Source: Rossellomorea vietnamensis (lineage in GTDB: Bacteria > Bacillota > Bacilli > Bacillales > Bacillaceae_B). From it: a stretch of DNA of 64,000 bases. Below the pieces are notes generated by a model that ran no database searches, was not told the origin of the DNA, and saw only the letters and a program-made list of their open reading frames with translations. Position numbers and translations under genes: made by a program. Positions 18,250-27,466 of this stretch are shown here, one piece after another; the stretch's first letter is position 1, and each line of letters begins with the position of its first letter. The stretch is from the NCBI RefSeq assembly GCF_008180415.1, contig NZ_VTEI01000002.1:268518-332517 (forward strand). The letters run 5' to 3'.

Positions 18250-18275
18250 AGGACCAGGGGTTAGCCCCGGTCCTT
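18250..18275 (-). terminator. Terminator of the LCP gene
   Basis: AGGACC-AGGGG pairs with CCCC-GGTCCT around TTAG, followed on the minus strand by TTTTA. It starts six bases beyond the stop codon. A second small hairpin (AGCCTG/CAGGCT) follows at about 18218-18236. Confidence 0.85.
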
Positions 18276-18281
18276 CATCAA

Positions 18282-19217
18282 TCATTGATTCAAAAACTCT
18301 TGTAATTCTGCTTTATTTGTTTCAAAGTCAACTTCCAATACTGCACCTGCCTGCTGGTAATAGCCATCCGTATACGAATCCGCAACCGGGATTGTCAGCT
18401 TATTGATATCGCCGCTGTTACCTAAAAGGATATCTTTAACGATTCCAACTTGGTCCATCTTGCTCATGTTTGTTTCAATATAAGGCTGAGCTGCTCCAAT
18501 CATCTTTGGAAGCCTCGTGACACTTCCTATGCTGAGCGCTTCGTCTTTCACAGCTGTGATGACCTCCTGCTGTCTTTTTACCCGCCCATGGTCACCTTCT
18601 GCATCTGCACGGAACCTTGCGTAACCGAGAAGCTCCTTGCCATTCAGGTTTTGAAGCCCGGGTTGGAGAGAAACCCCGATATTTTCCGACATTGCTTTTT
18701 CGACATTCATTTCGATTCCTTCCGGAGCAAGAATATCTATGGATTGTTCAAATCCTTTAAAATCGACAATCATATAGTATTGAATATCGATATCAAAATT
18801 CTGCTTTAATGTCTGTCTCAGCAGGTCAGGGCCTCCAAGGAAGAAAGCCGTATTAAGCTTATAGTTCTGGTATCCCGGGATTTCAACATACATATCTCTC
18901 ATGAACGAGACTAATTTCGTTTCATTTGTCTCAGGATCGATTTGGGCAATCATCATTGTATCTGTACGGGACTGCTCTTCTCCGCGGCTGTCCACTCCAA
19001 GGAGGAGGACATTGATTCTGCCGTGTTTATCCTTAACACCATTAAATGTATAATCCTCTTCTTTAGGTGTATTTCCTTCACCAGAAGCCATTTGAGTTCC
19101 TTGATAGAATTGAAAACCTGCATATCCTACTAGTACTGTTATCATAAATAAGAGGAAAAGAACAAGTTTCAATCCTCTTCTCTTCTTTTTCTTTTTAAAT
19201 TCCATTCGTGAATTCAT
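18282..19217 (-). CDS. LytR-CpsA-Psr (LCP) family cell-wall polymer ligase
   Basis: LCP proteins attach wall teichoic acids or capsule to peptidoglycan outside the membrane. The 311-residue product has a very basic N-terminus (KKKKKRRGLK), one membrane helix (LVLFLLFMITVLVGYAGFQF) and an LCP domain. That domain includes NVLLLGVDSRGEEQSRTDTMMIAQIDP, SFMRDMYVEIPGYQNYKLN and GYARFRADAEGDHGRVKRQQEV, holding the Asp/Arg residues that bind pyrophosphate and lipid. It fits TagT/U/V-type enzymes in length. GAAGGTG precedes the start. It stands alone. Confidence 0.92.
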   Translation of the reverse strand: MNSRMEFKKKKKRRGLKLVLFLLFMITVLVGYAGFQFYQGTQMASGEGNTPKEEDYTFNGVKDKHGRINVLLLGVDSRGEEQSRTDTMMIAQIDPETNETKLVSFMRDMYVEIPGYQNYKLNTAFFLGGPDLLRQTLKQNFDIDIQYYMIVDFKGFEQSIDILAPEGIEMNVEKAMSENIGVSLQPGLQNLNGKELLGYARFRADAEGDHGRVKRQQEVITAVKDEALSIGSVTRLPKMIGAAQPYIETNMSKMDQVGIVKDILLGNSGDINKLTIPVADSYTDGYYQQAGAVLEVDFETNKAELQEFLNQ

Positions 19218-20619
19218 AATTGCACCTTCTTTACTTAGCTTTTATCCTAAAACTTATATCTTTTCACTTTAGAGGCCGTCCGGCGAGTTGAGAACAAACC
19301 TCCCTTTTCTAAGAGAAGATTAGCTATCCAAAAGCAGCATTATTGAAAAAATCAGCCATTACTTACGCCCTTTTCATGTCTCTTATACAAGCGCAGTGTC
19401 TCTCATGAATTTCAGCCTTGTTATGTTTTGCATGATTCTAGTATATTAGACGAAATTCTGCACTAAAAGTTTCACTATTAAACTACTAAGTGATTGTATA
19501 GTATAAAGATAAAAATAACAATACTTATTTTGTGGCATGTTTAAGAGGATCCCTCCTAAAATAACGACATTTTTCTTCCTTATTATATATTGTTGTCTGC
19601 TGACAGTTTTTAAGATGGCTGCTTTCGCATATATTGTTTTTCGGAAAAATTCCAAGAGCCGGATCCCCCCCCGGATACTAAGAGTTTTATCTCTCAGAGT
19701 AACTCTTTTCGTTTCTGTGTTACCAGTTTTCACCCTTTTTAAAATGTTTTTTTCTCGGAATTAGTATCAAACAGCTACAAAGTTTACGAAAAGAGCCTTT
19801 CATTATCACCAGATTATTTCGTTTTATTTTGGTTATTTTGCTCATATAGAAGCAAAGTTTATGAAACAGGGTTAAAGAAAACAAAAAAATAGACACCAGT
19901 CACGATATCTGGTGTCCTAGATTCACCCATATTAACTTTTCAAGAGGGCATCTTGCAGGAATTTCATAAAATGAGACAGGTGGATTTATCTATTCCCCCA
20001 GGTTCTATAATGGTCAGAAAATGCATGTACTGCATCTAATTATGACTGAAACCGTGAACGTGGAGGAAATTTTGATAATCGCAGGGGTTTTCATCTCACT
20101 TTTCCCTTCATTTGATTCAGCGTTTTATAATTAAAGGATAAAAGCGGCTGAAATCCATTGGGGCAGCCTTACTCCTGTTCCCCCTTTTAAATTTTATGAT
20201 AAAGCATGTCGGGGGCCCCCAGAGATAGTAAGATCCAGCTTGCACGCTATTTGTTCCTTCCTTAAGGAAGACTGCCCTGTCAGGACTTTCAACTCCTCCA
20301 ATATACCTTTAGAGCCCGCTGGAATTAAATCAAATATATACGGAGAGAAGCAGCACTCCATAAACAAGGACAGTGGTGCTGTTCTTTCCTTTTTCTCCAT
20401 GACAAGGCCGCCGACTAATGGTTTCCCCATGACAGCCTATTCATAATCCCAGGGATTTTCTGATGCTTTGACAGCTTTTTGTGTACGCAAAACAGCTCTT
20501 TGAGGACATCTTCTCATGTATCTTCCCCTTGTCATGTACCCATGCCAGCCCCTTGGAGACATTTTTTTACGTTTCTTCGCCCTTTCATTACCCAAGCCAG
20601 CTTCTAATCTTGCAGGCCC
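19218..20619. other. 1.4-kb gene-poor region
   Basis: This stretch holds a miniature-element copy (19617-19797), a lone fragment of its right end near 19850-19870, and a small hairpin ACACCAG...CTGGTGT (19892-19917). A TATAAT box near 20005 stands ahead of a 20-codon TTG-start ORF (20071-20133) with GTGGAGG. Two imperfect 53-base direct repeats lie at about 20505-20612. No gene of normal size is convincing. Confidence 0.45.
19617..19797 (+). repeat. Miniature inverted-repeat element copy
   Basis: The copy runs from GGCTGCTTTCGCATATATTG to AGCTACAAAGTTTACGAAAAGAGCC. It contains the AAGAGCCGG and ATACTAAGAGTTTTATCTCT interior shared with other copies. No target duplication is evident. Confidence 0.8.
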
Positions 20620-21285
20620 CTATGGCTGAACTCTTTGCTTTCTCAACACACTCTCCAGCTCGCTGGTAGAGTTAATAATGATATCAGCCTCATCAAGCTC
20701 CCCTTCAGAGGCAAAGCCCCATGCACACCCTACTGTATATAAGCCGTTTTCCTTCCCTGCTTTGATATCTGAACTCCGGTCTCCAACCATAATGGCAGAA
20801 GAAATTTCATTTTCCTCCAAAATGATCTTCACAAGATCCTCCTTTCTTCCGGATGGACACCGTTCGATGCTGTAAACTCCGCTGAGCAAGGAATCCAGCG
20901 TGAAGCAGTTCACAATTTCAAGAAGATAGGAATTTAACCCGTTGCTGGCTATAAAAATCCTATACTCCTTTGATTGTTCTTCAAGAAGCTCAAGTATTCC
21001 GGGATATAGTTCTCCGCTGCCATTCCTTATCTCCTGAAAGAGATGAACATGGAACATGCGGTTGACCTTTTCATGAAGAGCCTCCTCGTGCATGGGCAGC
21101 AGGTTCCTCCACACCTCAGGTAAAGGCACACCCATTATATCCAAATACTTTTCTATGGGTGTTCCTCCTTCCCATTCATCCACACTTCTCAGACAATCAA
21201 AGGTTTTATCCAGTGCAGATAGAAGGACTGTGTCCGTCTTGAATAGTGTTCCGTCCATATCAAAAATAAGCGTTTGTTTAGTCAT
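20620..21285 (-). CDS. HAD-superfamily hydrolase, phosphoglycolate-phosphatase type
   Basis: This 221-residue HAD phosphatase has a helical cap. It shows LIFDMDGTLFKTD (nucleophile motif I), IASNGLN (motif II), Lys in SGRKEDLV (motif III) and MVGDRSSDIKAGKENG (motif IV). The substrate cannot be told from sequence. GGGGGAG stands six bases before the second of two adjacent ATG codons. A miniature-element copy lies 29 bases upstream of the start, so the native promoter may have been displaced. Confidence 0.82.
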   Translation of the reverse strand: MTKQTLIFDMDGTLFKTDTVLLSALDKTFDCLRSVDEWEGGTPIEKYLDIMGVPLPEVWRNLLPMHEEALHEKVNRMFHVHLFQEIRNGSGELYPGILELLEEQSKEYRIFIASNGLNSYLLEIVNCFTLDSLLSGVYSIERCPSGRKEDLVKIILEENEISSAIMVGDRSSDIKAGKENGLYTVGCAWGFASEGELDEADIIINSTSELESVLRKQRVQP

Positions 21286-21313
21286 CATGATCTCCCCCAG
21301 CTTCTTTGTAAAC

Positions 21314-21500
21314 AGCTATTTTCGTCAACTTTGCTGCTATTTAATAAAAATTCCATAAGATAACTCCATCTTTCATTGGCAATACCCGGGTTAGCATGAA
21401 AGAAATGAGCTTCTCTTTCCGTTTAAAGAAATACTTAGTATTCGGAAAAAATCCGGCTCTTGGGATTTTTTCGAAAGCAGCAATCTAGGAGAAAACAGCC
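21314..21500 (-). repeat. Miniature inverted-repeat element copy (reverse)
   Basis: The left boundary AGCTATTTTCGTCAACTTTGCTGCTATT and right boundary GAAAACAGCC match the two element ends in reverse order. The AAATCCGGCTCTTGGGATTTTTTCG interior block is intact. It lies just upstream of the HAD gene. Confidence 0.7.
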
Positions 21501-21594
21501 TTGTATTTTTTCCCACTGATAATTCAATACTGAAAATTAGTTCTGTATCACTACAAATTCCCTGCTGCTTGCTATTGTAACAAAATAATAGTTG

Positions 21595-21768
21595 TTACCT
21601 TTGTAAATCCTCTGCCTTCTGAAGAGGATCTCTAATAACCACCATTTTATATTGTTCTTCCTCGACTATTTGGCTGGCGTTCATATCCTGAAATACATTA
21701 TAGGGCCCAAAGAGATCACAAGCCAGGAAGAAGGAGAGGACAGCCAATAAACTAAGCCATTTCTTTAT
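21595..21768 (-). pseudogene. Start-less small lipoprotein remnant
   Basis: An open frame reads KKWLSLLAVLSFFLAC then DLFGPYNVFQDMNASQ and ends QKAEDLQR, 56 residues after an ATA codon where a start would be expected. The first part is a textbook lipoprotein signal with an FLAC lipobox. There is no ATG, GTG or TTG at the right place and only a weak upstream purine stretch, and the next upstream in-frame ATG is closed by a stop. It may be a gene that lost its start codon (ATG to ATA), or it may use a non-standard start. It follows the DUF4173 gene on the same strand by 45 bases. Confidence 0.45.
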
Positions 21769-21813
21769 GATTAAGTACTTTTAATACATAGTAATTCTAG
21801 GTATATTGACATA

Positions 21814-23262
21814 TCACCGGATCTCTAAATCTTTTAACGCTTCCCTCTCTTGTTTTCTCACGAGATTGCTCGATTGCCAGCTCTCTTTATTCTTTTCGGC
21901 CTCCACTTTTTCCTGGATGAGTGCTTCCTTTAACCCGGGCATATCAGGGTTTTCTTCATACAGTTCAATCAATCCAAGAGTACCAGCAGCTGAAATCTGT
22001 TGTAAATAAAACAAGTCGAGCTTCTCTGTCTCCTGATACCTATCCAAATTTTTCTGAACAATCAACCTGTTGAGATCGACAATGTTCAAAGCACTATAGA
22101 ATACGAGTGTGCTGATAATATAAAATCGGCTTAGAGAAAGACTCTTATACCAGATTTTGATAAAGGTAAAAGTAAGAATGACACCAATCCATACCATAAA
22201 AGCATGAGCAAGAATTCTTGCCATCGTAAAACCGTATGCTTCCTCATACAGGGTCAGTCTCATTCCTGCAGAATAAAGCATGATGCCGCTCATCCCCACA
22301 AGTAATGAGAGCAGTGCATTAATTATCGCATTCATCTTTTTGCTTTTCATATCCATTGTTTTAATAACAGCAACGACAATGGTCCAATTGATCAATGTAA
22401 CAACAATTAATTCAAAAAATCCTCTCCTTGCGTAATCTGCATACGTTAACCCTGATATAAGTGTATCGCTGAAGAAGTATTGAAACTGTACAAAGGTGAA
22501 TAATGCGTACAATCCATTCAATGATATCAAAACCGTAATGACTATAATTCCTTCCCACTTCACTTCGTTATCTCTCTTCTGTGTGGAATAAGATGTATGG
22601 TTCCTCCTCAAAATTCTAACAAAAGAGTATAACAGCAATGAAACAATCAGGATAAAAGCAAGGCGTGCCAGTTCATCTCCGATTGAAAAATCAAGCATCT
22701 GCAAAGGAAGCAGTTCTACTAGTTGGGCAAAATGGCTGTCAGCAGACATAAGAAGAAGTCCTGTAAAGAAAACAAGCGGCAAGGAGATGAAAATTCCGAG
22801 CACTATCATTTTCAGCGTTCTATAGGATTGCACCTGCATCCTGCTTGCAAAGATTTTCTTAGGAACAAGCAGCCTGCTTATAGCGAACGCGATCCATTGG
22901 CATGTGAATGTGAACATATATCCGATAAAGCCAAAGCTGTTCCAGTCCACCCTCTTCTTTCTTGTTATGAGTACACAATGGACGATAATGAGCCCCGGAA
23001 GGATAATGAGATTCAATAAATAAAGGACTATATTCCAATACAGAAAATAATTTAATGCAAGAAATAAAATGGAAAACATGAGCAGAAATCCGATTTTTCG
23101 ATTCATTAAGCGCTTACCTTTCATTTGCCAATAAAACAGACAATAGTACAGCGTTGCAAATAAAACTACATTTAAACCAAACGTGTGGTCAACAAGTAAC
23201 CATTCTGCTAAAATTCCCACAGCGACGCAGCATGCGATCAGCAAAAAATTCCTTTTTTTCAT
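21814..23262 (-). CDS. DUF4173 (DUF4153-like) multi-pass membrane protein
   Basis: The 482-residue protein has about 11-12 predicted membrane helices and a cytoplasmic-type hydrophilic tail (last 70 residues, rich in Glu and Lys). The ADYARRGFFELIVV motif in the middle is characteristic of the DUF4173/DUF4153 family. The function is unknown. It follows the PadR-HAAS pair on the same strand; a perfect 21-base palindrome stands 29 bases before its start and resembles one before padR, suggesting PadR control. Confidence 0.78.
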   Translation of the reverse strand: MKKRNFLLIACCVAVGILAEWLLVDHTFGLNVVLFATLYYCLFYWQMKGKRLMNRKIGFLLMFSILFLALNYFLYWNIVLYLLNLIILPGLIIVHCVLITRKKRVDWNSFGFIGYMFTFTCQWIAFAISRLLVPKKIFASRMQVQSYRTLKMIVLGIFISLPLVFFTGLLLMSADSHFAQLVELLPLQMLDFSIGDELARLAFILIVSLLLYSFVRILRRNHTSYSTQKRDNEVKWEGIIVITVLISLNGLYALFTFVQFQYFFSDTLISGLTYADYARRGFFELIVVTLINWTIVVAVIKTMDMKSKKMNAIINALLSLLVGMSGIMLYSAGMRLTLYEEAYGFTMARILAHAFMVWIGVILTFTFIKIWYKSLSLSRFYIISTLVFYSALNIVDLNRLIVQKNLDRYQETEKLDLFYLQQISAAGTLGLIELYEENPDMPGLKEALIQEKVEAEKNKESWQSSNLVRKQEREALKDLEIR

Positions 23263-23290
23263 CTTCCAGCCTCCTATGTCGTAATTCTAC

Positions 23291-23311
23291 TTACATAGAA
23301 TTTCTATGTAA
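23291..23311. promoter_or_regulatory. Predicted PadR operator upstream of the DUF4173 gene
   Basis: Arms TTACATAGAA and TTCTATGTAA are perfectly complementary around a single T, giving the ACAT-N9-ATGT pattern typical of PadR-family sites. The site aligns with the dyad before padR. Confidence 0.55.
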
Positions 23312-23335
23312 TATTCCAAAAAAAAAAGAGCATTT

Positions 23336-23971
23336 TTATATGGAGGCTCTTCTTCCCCATCTGTACCCCGCCCAGCTGATTGGCAGCAAAAGGATGGTAA
23401 AAGCGATACAACTCAATATGAATGATGAGTTCAATAGCGGATCGAACCATTCATGAGGTATAAGATGAAAGAGTACAAGATTCATCAGAATCAGATTAGG
23501 GATCAAACTCATAATCAAGATTTTCATTAAGAGGCTCTTCCCTTTGGACCCGAATTCCTTTCCAATCTCATAACCCAGCAGTATCCAAAATACAATATAC
23601 ACCGCTATGATGATGGCAGGGATGCTGGTTAATTTAATCCAGAAATCCTGCAGCCATTCCCAAGAATAGACATTATAAAGGACTGTCAACAGGCTTCCGC
23701 CGGCAAATAAAAATATATTAGCCGATACGAAAAGCCATTGTGTCCTGCCTGGTGTCAAGGACCACTCGTCGTTCCATATCGTTGCTATTTCCTTTGGTGT
23801 ACCGATTCTGGTATGAATCAGATCGGTCAATTCCTCGTTTCCAAGTTCCCCGGTCTCTTCCATAAGATGCAGAATGTGTCCTTCATATTCCTCTAAAACA
23901 TCCTCTTTATCCTTATGTGCAACCAAAAGGGAATTCAGCTCTCCTATGAATTCTTCTTTAGATTGAATCAT
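23336..23971 (-). CDS. HAAS-domain membrane protein (DUF1700-like, PadR partner)
   Basis: The 211-residue protein has an N-terminal helical HAAS domain of about 70 residues ([27 protein letters not shown] and GTPKEIA) followed by four membrane helices. HAAS proteins are regularly encoded next to PadR-type regulators and are thought to tie membrane signals to them. Its start overlaps the end of padR by 14 bases, so the two are translationally coupled. Confidence 0.82.
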   Translation of the reverse strand: MIQSKEEFIGELNSLLVAHKDKEDVLEEYEGHILHLMEETGELGNEELTDLIHTRIGTPKEIATIWNDEWSLTPGRTQWLFVSANIFLFAGGSLLTVLYNVYSWEWLQDFWIKLTSIPAIIIAVYIVFWILLGYEIGKEFGSKGKSLLMKILIMSLIPNLILMNLVLFHLIPHEWFDPLLNSSFILSCIAFTILLLPISWAGYRWGRRASI

Positions 23972-24299
23972 GTTCCGGCTTCCCCATCATCTTGTTCATC
24001 ATTTTGACAAATCGATTCCATTCCTTTGTCCGTTCCTTCAAAATCTCTTTTCCCTCATCTGTGATTCTGTAATATTTTCTTGCCGGCCCTTTTTCTTGCT
24101 CCTGCCAATAAAACTCAATATAATCCTGTTTCTCAAGCTTATGCAGAGCTGGATACAACGTACCTTCCTTTACATGAAGGTTGTTTTCGGACCGCTTCTC
24201 CATTTCTTTTACAAGCTCATAACCGTACATGTCTTTTTCATTCAGCAGCTGCAGAAGCAGCAGCGAGGTACTTCCTTTTACCAATTCCCGATTAAACAT
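23958..24299 (-). CDS. PadR-family transcriptional regulator
   Basis: The 113-residue protein is a typical short PadR: winged helix with [25 protein letters not shown], the wing sequence [16 protein letters not shown] and the [13 protein letters not shown] beta-hairpin, then a dimerising C-terminal helix. The first gene of padR-HAAS-DUF4173, it is preceded by a dyad resembling the one before the DUF4173 gene, so autoregulation is likely. The ligand is unknown. Confidence 0.9.
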   Translation of the reverse strand: MFNRELVKGSTSLLLLQLLNEKDMYGYELVKEMEKRSENNLHVKEGTLYPALHKLEKQDYIEFYWQEQEKGPARKYYRITDEGKEILKERTKEWNRFVKMMNKMMGKPEHDSI

Positions 24300-24307
24300 T
24301 CCTTCAC

Positions 24308-24328
24308 CTACCTAGAATTATGAGGTAT
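24308..24328. promoter_or_regulatory. Predicted PadR operator upstream of padR
   Basis: CTACCTAGAATTATGAGGTA has TACCT and AGGTA arms with the same 9-base spacing as the site at 23291. Both share the core TAGAATT. It lies 9-29 bases before the padR start, overlapping the likely promoter. Confidence 0.5.
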
Positions 24329-24372
24329 GGTATTATCATAAAAAACATCCAGTAGTTTGTAAAGTGATTCTT

Positions 24373-25284
24373 TTATTTTTTTTCCAATAGAAGCTTCTTG
24401 TGGATCCAGATTGCCGCGATTGATCCGTCCCCCATTGCAGTGGAAACCTGTTCAGAGTGAGCCACGATATCTCCCGCTGCCCATACATCCTCTACATTTG
24501 TCTCTTTAGAACGGGCATCGGCATTGATATGCTTATTATCCAGGATTTCCACACCAAGCTCCCGGGCTAGTTCCGTATGAACCTTGTTTCCTCCAAAAGC
24601 GATAAATCCTTTCTCACCAGTGATTTCCACGCCATTCTTAAGACGTACGCCCTTAAAGTCACTATCTCCCTCTACGATTGCTTCTGATAGGTTTCCTTCC
24701 ACAATCCTTATATTCCTTTCTTCAAGCTTTCTTCTCGTTTCATCAGTTACTTCCTTGCTTTCATGATTGATATAAGTGATTTCGTCTGTCCAATAGTGAA
24801 TGGTCTGCGCCATCTCTGCACCCGCTTCGCCTGAGCCAAGTATCACCACTTTCTTATTCTTCACTTCATACCCGTCGCAGTCAGGACAGACATAGACAGA
24901 CAGTCCAAGACAGGGAAGGAGGTTCTTGATTTTCGGGATGTTATCCATGATTCCGGTTGCCAGCAGAAGTTTCCTGCCGACATAGTGGTATCCGTCTTTT
25001 CCGTCTAATATAAATTCCCCTTTATCTTTCCTGGCAGTAACGATGCGGTCAGATTGGAACTCGACGCCAACTGCTTCTGCCTGCTGTCTTCCCAGTGAGC
25101 GGAGTTTTTCTCCACTGACTCCATCAGGCCACCCCAGAAGATTGTGATAAGACCTGCAAATGGAAGAACGGCCGTCACTTGAATCTACAACCAATATGTC
25201 ATGCTCATACCTGCCCAGCTGGATCGCTGCCTGCAGCCCGGCGATCCCTCCTCCAACAATGATGCAGTCATATGTTTTTTTCAC
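24373..25284 (-). CDS. Thioredoxin-reductase-like NAD(P)/FAD-dependent oxidoreductase
   Basis: The 303-residue flavoprotein has an FAD-binding GGGIAGLQAAIQLGRY near the start, an NAD(P)-binding GSGEAGAEMA (about 150-160) and the FAD-closing AAGDIVAHSEQVSTAMGDG. The redox centre is CPDCDGYE, where thioredoxin reductases have CATCDG. This variant is common in Bacillus oxidoreductases of unassigned partner. GGAGG lies before the ATG. No thioredoxin gene is adjacent, so the electron acceptor is unknown. Confidence 0.87.
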   Translation of the reverse strand: MKKTYDCIIVGGGIAGLQAAIQLGRYEHDILVVDSSDGRSSICRSYHNLLGWPDGVSGEKLRSLGRQQAEAVGVEFQSDRIVTARKDKGEFILDGKDGYHYVGRKLLLATGIMDNIPKIKNLLPCLGLSVYVCPDCDGYEVKNKKVVILGSGEAGAEMAQTIHYWTDEITYINHESKEVTDETRRKLEERNIRIVEGNLSEAIVEGDSDFKGVRLKNGVEITGEKGFIAFGGNKVHTELARELGVEILDNKHINADARSKETNVEDVWAAGDIVAHSEQVSTAMGDGSIAAIWIHKKLLLEKK

Positions 25285-25413
25285 GAAAGTCCCTCCTCAA
25301 ACTACTTCTTGATTTTAAGCATTTCCCCAACCTGTCCATAAAGATAACTCAACATGAAATATCATTCATTTAATAGTCCTAGCATTTTGCTTGTCCTTCT
25401 AGTTTATTCTTAC

Positions 25414-26020
25414 TTACCCTTTCTTTTTCCCTAGAACCAGCGATTGTAACTCCAGCTGAGACCCCACTCTATGTGGAGGAAGCACTACAACGTTTTCGAT
25501 TGTAAAATATAGGGCAACAAACTGCTGGATAGCTGTTGGAGAATGGAACGAGAAGAACCGCTCTGGTTCATGAAGATCATCTTTCCATACTCCTTCCTTA
25601 TTATCCCCTCAGATAAAAAAGACCTCTCTTGTCCAGTACGCAGCACAGCTTCAATGTCCTTCTTTAGGATATGCAGCAGAGAGTTTATCGCCCAGGCAGC
25701 CTCGAATTTCCTACCAAGCTTATTAACCTCATCACAGTTCAGCACCTCTGCCTGTACCCCTTTTTCTCTGCAGAGACTGATCATCTCAGGGGAAATATCT
25801 ACGGCAAAAGGATGGATTCCATTCTCTTGAAAAAACAGGCTGTCCTTCCCAGGGCCTGCGCCTAAATCCAATACTGAAAATGTCTCTTCTTCAATCATCC
25901 AGCCGAGCCGAGAAAAGTTTCCCCTTCAGCATCTTTCCATTCCGGTGTCTCACTTTCATTCCGCTGGTGTGCTTCTCCATCATAAGTTTTTACAAATTTC
26001 TCTTTTAATGTCTTATCCAT
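25414..26020 (-). pseudogene. Class I SAM-dependent methyltransferase, frameshifted
   Basis: The gene starts well (GGAGG, then MDKTLKEKFVKTYDGEAHQ) but shifts frame near 25905-25915 at a GGGG run. It continues as WMIEEETFSVLDLGAGPGKDS (SAM-binding motif I) with the acidic motif AVDISPEM. A second shift or stop near 25600-25625 moves the C-terminus (KEGVWKDDLHEPERFFSF to LVLGKKKG) into another frame, with an in-frame TGA in the region. All segments are in order, so this is a recently broken gene; sequencing error at homopolymers is the alternative. Confidence 0.75.
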
Positions 26021-26077
26021 ATCATACCCCTCCAACTTCATTGCTGATTAGCATTCATGACTTTTACCTTTTAATAA

Positions 26078-26250
26078 GGCTCTTTTCGTAAACTTTGTTG
26101 CTATTTGATACTAATTCAGAAAAAATAATCATATTAAGAGGGGTGAAAACTGGTAACACCGAAAAGAAAAGAGCTGCTCTCCCTCGATAAGAGATAAAAA
26201 TTTTAGTATCCAAGGATATCCGAAAGCAACAATTTATGCGAAAACACCCC
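26078..26250 (-). repeat. Miniature inverted-repeat element copy (reverse)
   Basis: It begins GGCTCTTTTCGTAAACTTTG and ends GCAACAATTTATGCGAAAACACCC. The interior has GAAAAGAAAAGAGCTGCTCTC and the reversed TAGTATCC block. It lies between the methyltransferase remnant and msrA. Confidence 0.8.
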
Positions 26251-26399
26251 TTAAAAATGAACTTAAACATCACCGAGTTCAAAAAAATACTGCTTCTCAG
26301 GATTTTTTTATTGTCGGGAAAAATAATTGGTGATAAAATTCTTTTATCGTTTAACACTTTAGTAGACGAAAGTATAAATTCTGGGAGTGAGCTCTTACT

Positions 26400-26924
26400 A
26401 TGAAACAAACTGAAATAGCTACATTTGCAGGCGGCTGCTTCTGGTGTATGGTGAAACCTTTTGACCAGCTTCCCGGAATACATGCCGTCGTTTCCGGTTA
26501 TTCCGGCGGCCATGTAATAGACCCTTCATATGAAGATGTCAAAAGTGGAGACAGCGGTCACTATGAGGTTGTTCAGATTACCTTTGATCCTGCATTATTT
26601 CCATACAAACAGCTCCTTGATTTATATTGGCCTCAAATAGATCCTACCGATGACGGAGGACAATTTCAAGATCGAGGAGAATCTTACCGTACCGCCATCT
26701 TTTATCATAATGAGCAGCAGCGTCAATTGGCAGAGGAATCAAAAAGAGAAGTTGAACAAAGCGGACGTTTCAAGAAGCCGATTGTTACCAAGATTCTACC
26801 TTCTGCACCATTTTATCCTGCTGAAGATTACCATCAGGATTTTTACAAAAAGAATCCTAAAGAGTATAAAGAAGACCGCGCCCAGTCCGGCCGTGATGAA
26901 TTTATAGAAGAAAACTGGAAATAA
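26400..26924 (+). CDS. msrA: Peptide-methionine (S)-S-oxide reductase
   Basis: MsrA repairs the S-epimer of methionine sulfoxide in proteins. The 174-residue protein has the active-site GGCFWC, then SGYSGG, the GHYEVVQ segment and [10 protein letters not shown], all diagnostic. No MsrB domain is fused or adjacent. GGGAGTGAG precedes the ATG. GTTTAA, 15 bases, AAGTAT just upstream resembles a SigB-type promoter at four of six -10 positions, a tentative hint of stress induction. Confidence 0.95.
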   Translation: MKQTEIATFAGGCFWCMVKPFDQLPGIHAVVSGYSGGHVIDPSYEDVKSGDSGHYEVVQITFDPALFPYKQLLDLYWPQIDPTDDGGQFQDRGESYRTAIFYHNEQQRQLAEESKREVEQSGRFKKPIVTKILPSAPFYPAEDYHQDFYKKNPKEYKEDRAQSGRDEFIEENWK

Positions 26925-26942
26925 GATTCATTAACTATTTTT

Positions 26943-26980
26943 AAAAGAGGGAGAAGCGCATCAAGCTTACTCCCTCTTTT
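26943..26980 (+). terminator. Terminator of msrA
   Basis: AAGAGGGAG-AAGC pairs with GCTT-A-CTCCCTCTT and ends in TTTT. Confidence 0.85.
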
Positions 26981-27087
26981 CCTGTTTTCAATGCCCCCGC
27001 CTCCAAAGCTGTCTCTCTCTACTGACCAGATCCCTTGAGTTGAGAGGGGAAATGAGGGTCATACTAATAAAGAAGGGGTGAGATTAA

Positions 27088-27273
27088 ATGAAGAAAAATC
27101 AACCATTTGAAAAAAAAGGAGATCTGCGTGCGGGTGCTTATGCAGGTCACGGTGCTTACCTGGATGTGAATGAACCTTATCCAGGGGACTCTGTTAATGA
27201 GCACCAGGATCTCGAGTTTGCCAATGAAATCGTTGGCAGGGACGAAATCAAGCAGCAAAATGATAACCTATAA
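27088..27273 (+). CDS. Small hydrophilic protein of unknown function
   Basis: This 61-residue product has a clear ribosome site (AAGGGGTGAG) and begins MKKNQPFEKKGDLRAGAYAG. It is polar and acidic in its second half, without membrane segments or cysteines. I do not recognise a family with confidence. It stands alone between msrA and a strong hairpin. Confidence 0.6.
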   Translation: MKKNQPFEKKGDLRAGAYAGHGAYLDVNEPYPGDSVNEHQDLEFANEIVGRDEIKQQNDNL

Positions 27274-27330
27274 GCAATATGAAAAAACTCACGCTCCCTG
27301 CGAGGCCGCTAAAAAGTCCATATAAAATTT

Positions 27331-27374
27331 AAAAAGGCAGAATCGTTCACTTCAAAGAGCGATTCCGCCTTTTT
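27331..27374. terminator. Long hairpin next to a partial GC-rich repeat
   Basis: AAAAAGGCAGAATCG pairs with CGATTCCGCCTTTTT around a short loop and ends in T residues. The same hairpin, also beside the GC-rich repeat, is found at 55921-55963, so it may belong to that repeat unit and not to the upstream gene. Confidence 0.65.
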
Positions 27375-27397
27375 CACTTCAATTTATAAGAAATCGT

Positions 27398-27461
27398 GTT
27401 GATTTCCGTTCCAGTCAGGTACGCAACTCCGCGGGGCGGGCGCCCGGTCTCCTCTGCTTCG
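27398..27461 (-). repeat. Truncated copy of the GC-rich Bacillus-type repeat
   Basis: Reading the minus strand, CGAAGCAGAGGAG leads into GCCCGCCCCGCGGAGT and then AACGGAAATCAAC. This is the right-hand half of the element complete at 55774-55897. The other half is missing, and six bases later a miniature element begins. Confidence 0.7.
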
Positions 27462-27466
27462 TAAAA

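Noticed and set aside
19446..19733. A 95-codon minus-strand ORF (MKTGNTETKRVTLRD) and similar ORFs at 27384-27632 and 58455-58679
   Set aside because: They are produced by the repeated element itself. The protein sequences drift with frameshifts between copies, and no ribosome site is present, so they are not genes.
20071..20133. A 20-codon TTG-start ORF with a good ribosome site (MIIAGVFISLFPSFDSAFYN)
   Set aside because: The ribosome site and a TATAAT upstream are suggestive, but the peptide is too short and featureless to support as a gene without conservation data.
20194..20430. A 78-codon minus-strand ORF in the 1.4-kb gene-poor region
   Set aside because: There is no ribosome site before the ATG, no recognisable domain, and codon usage is not convincing.
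26064..26513. A 149-codon ORF antisense to msrA and the neighbouring element
   Set aside because: It overlaps the secure msrA gene and a repeat copy on the opposite strand and lacks a ribosome site.
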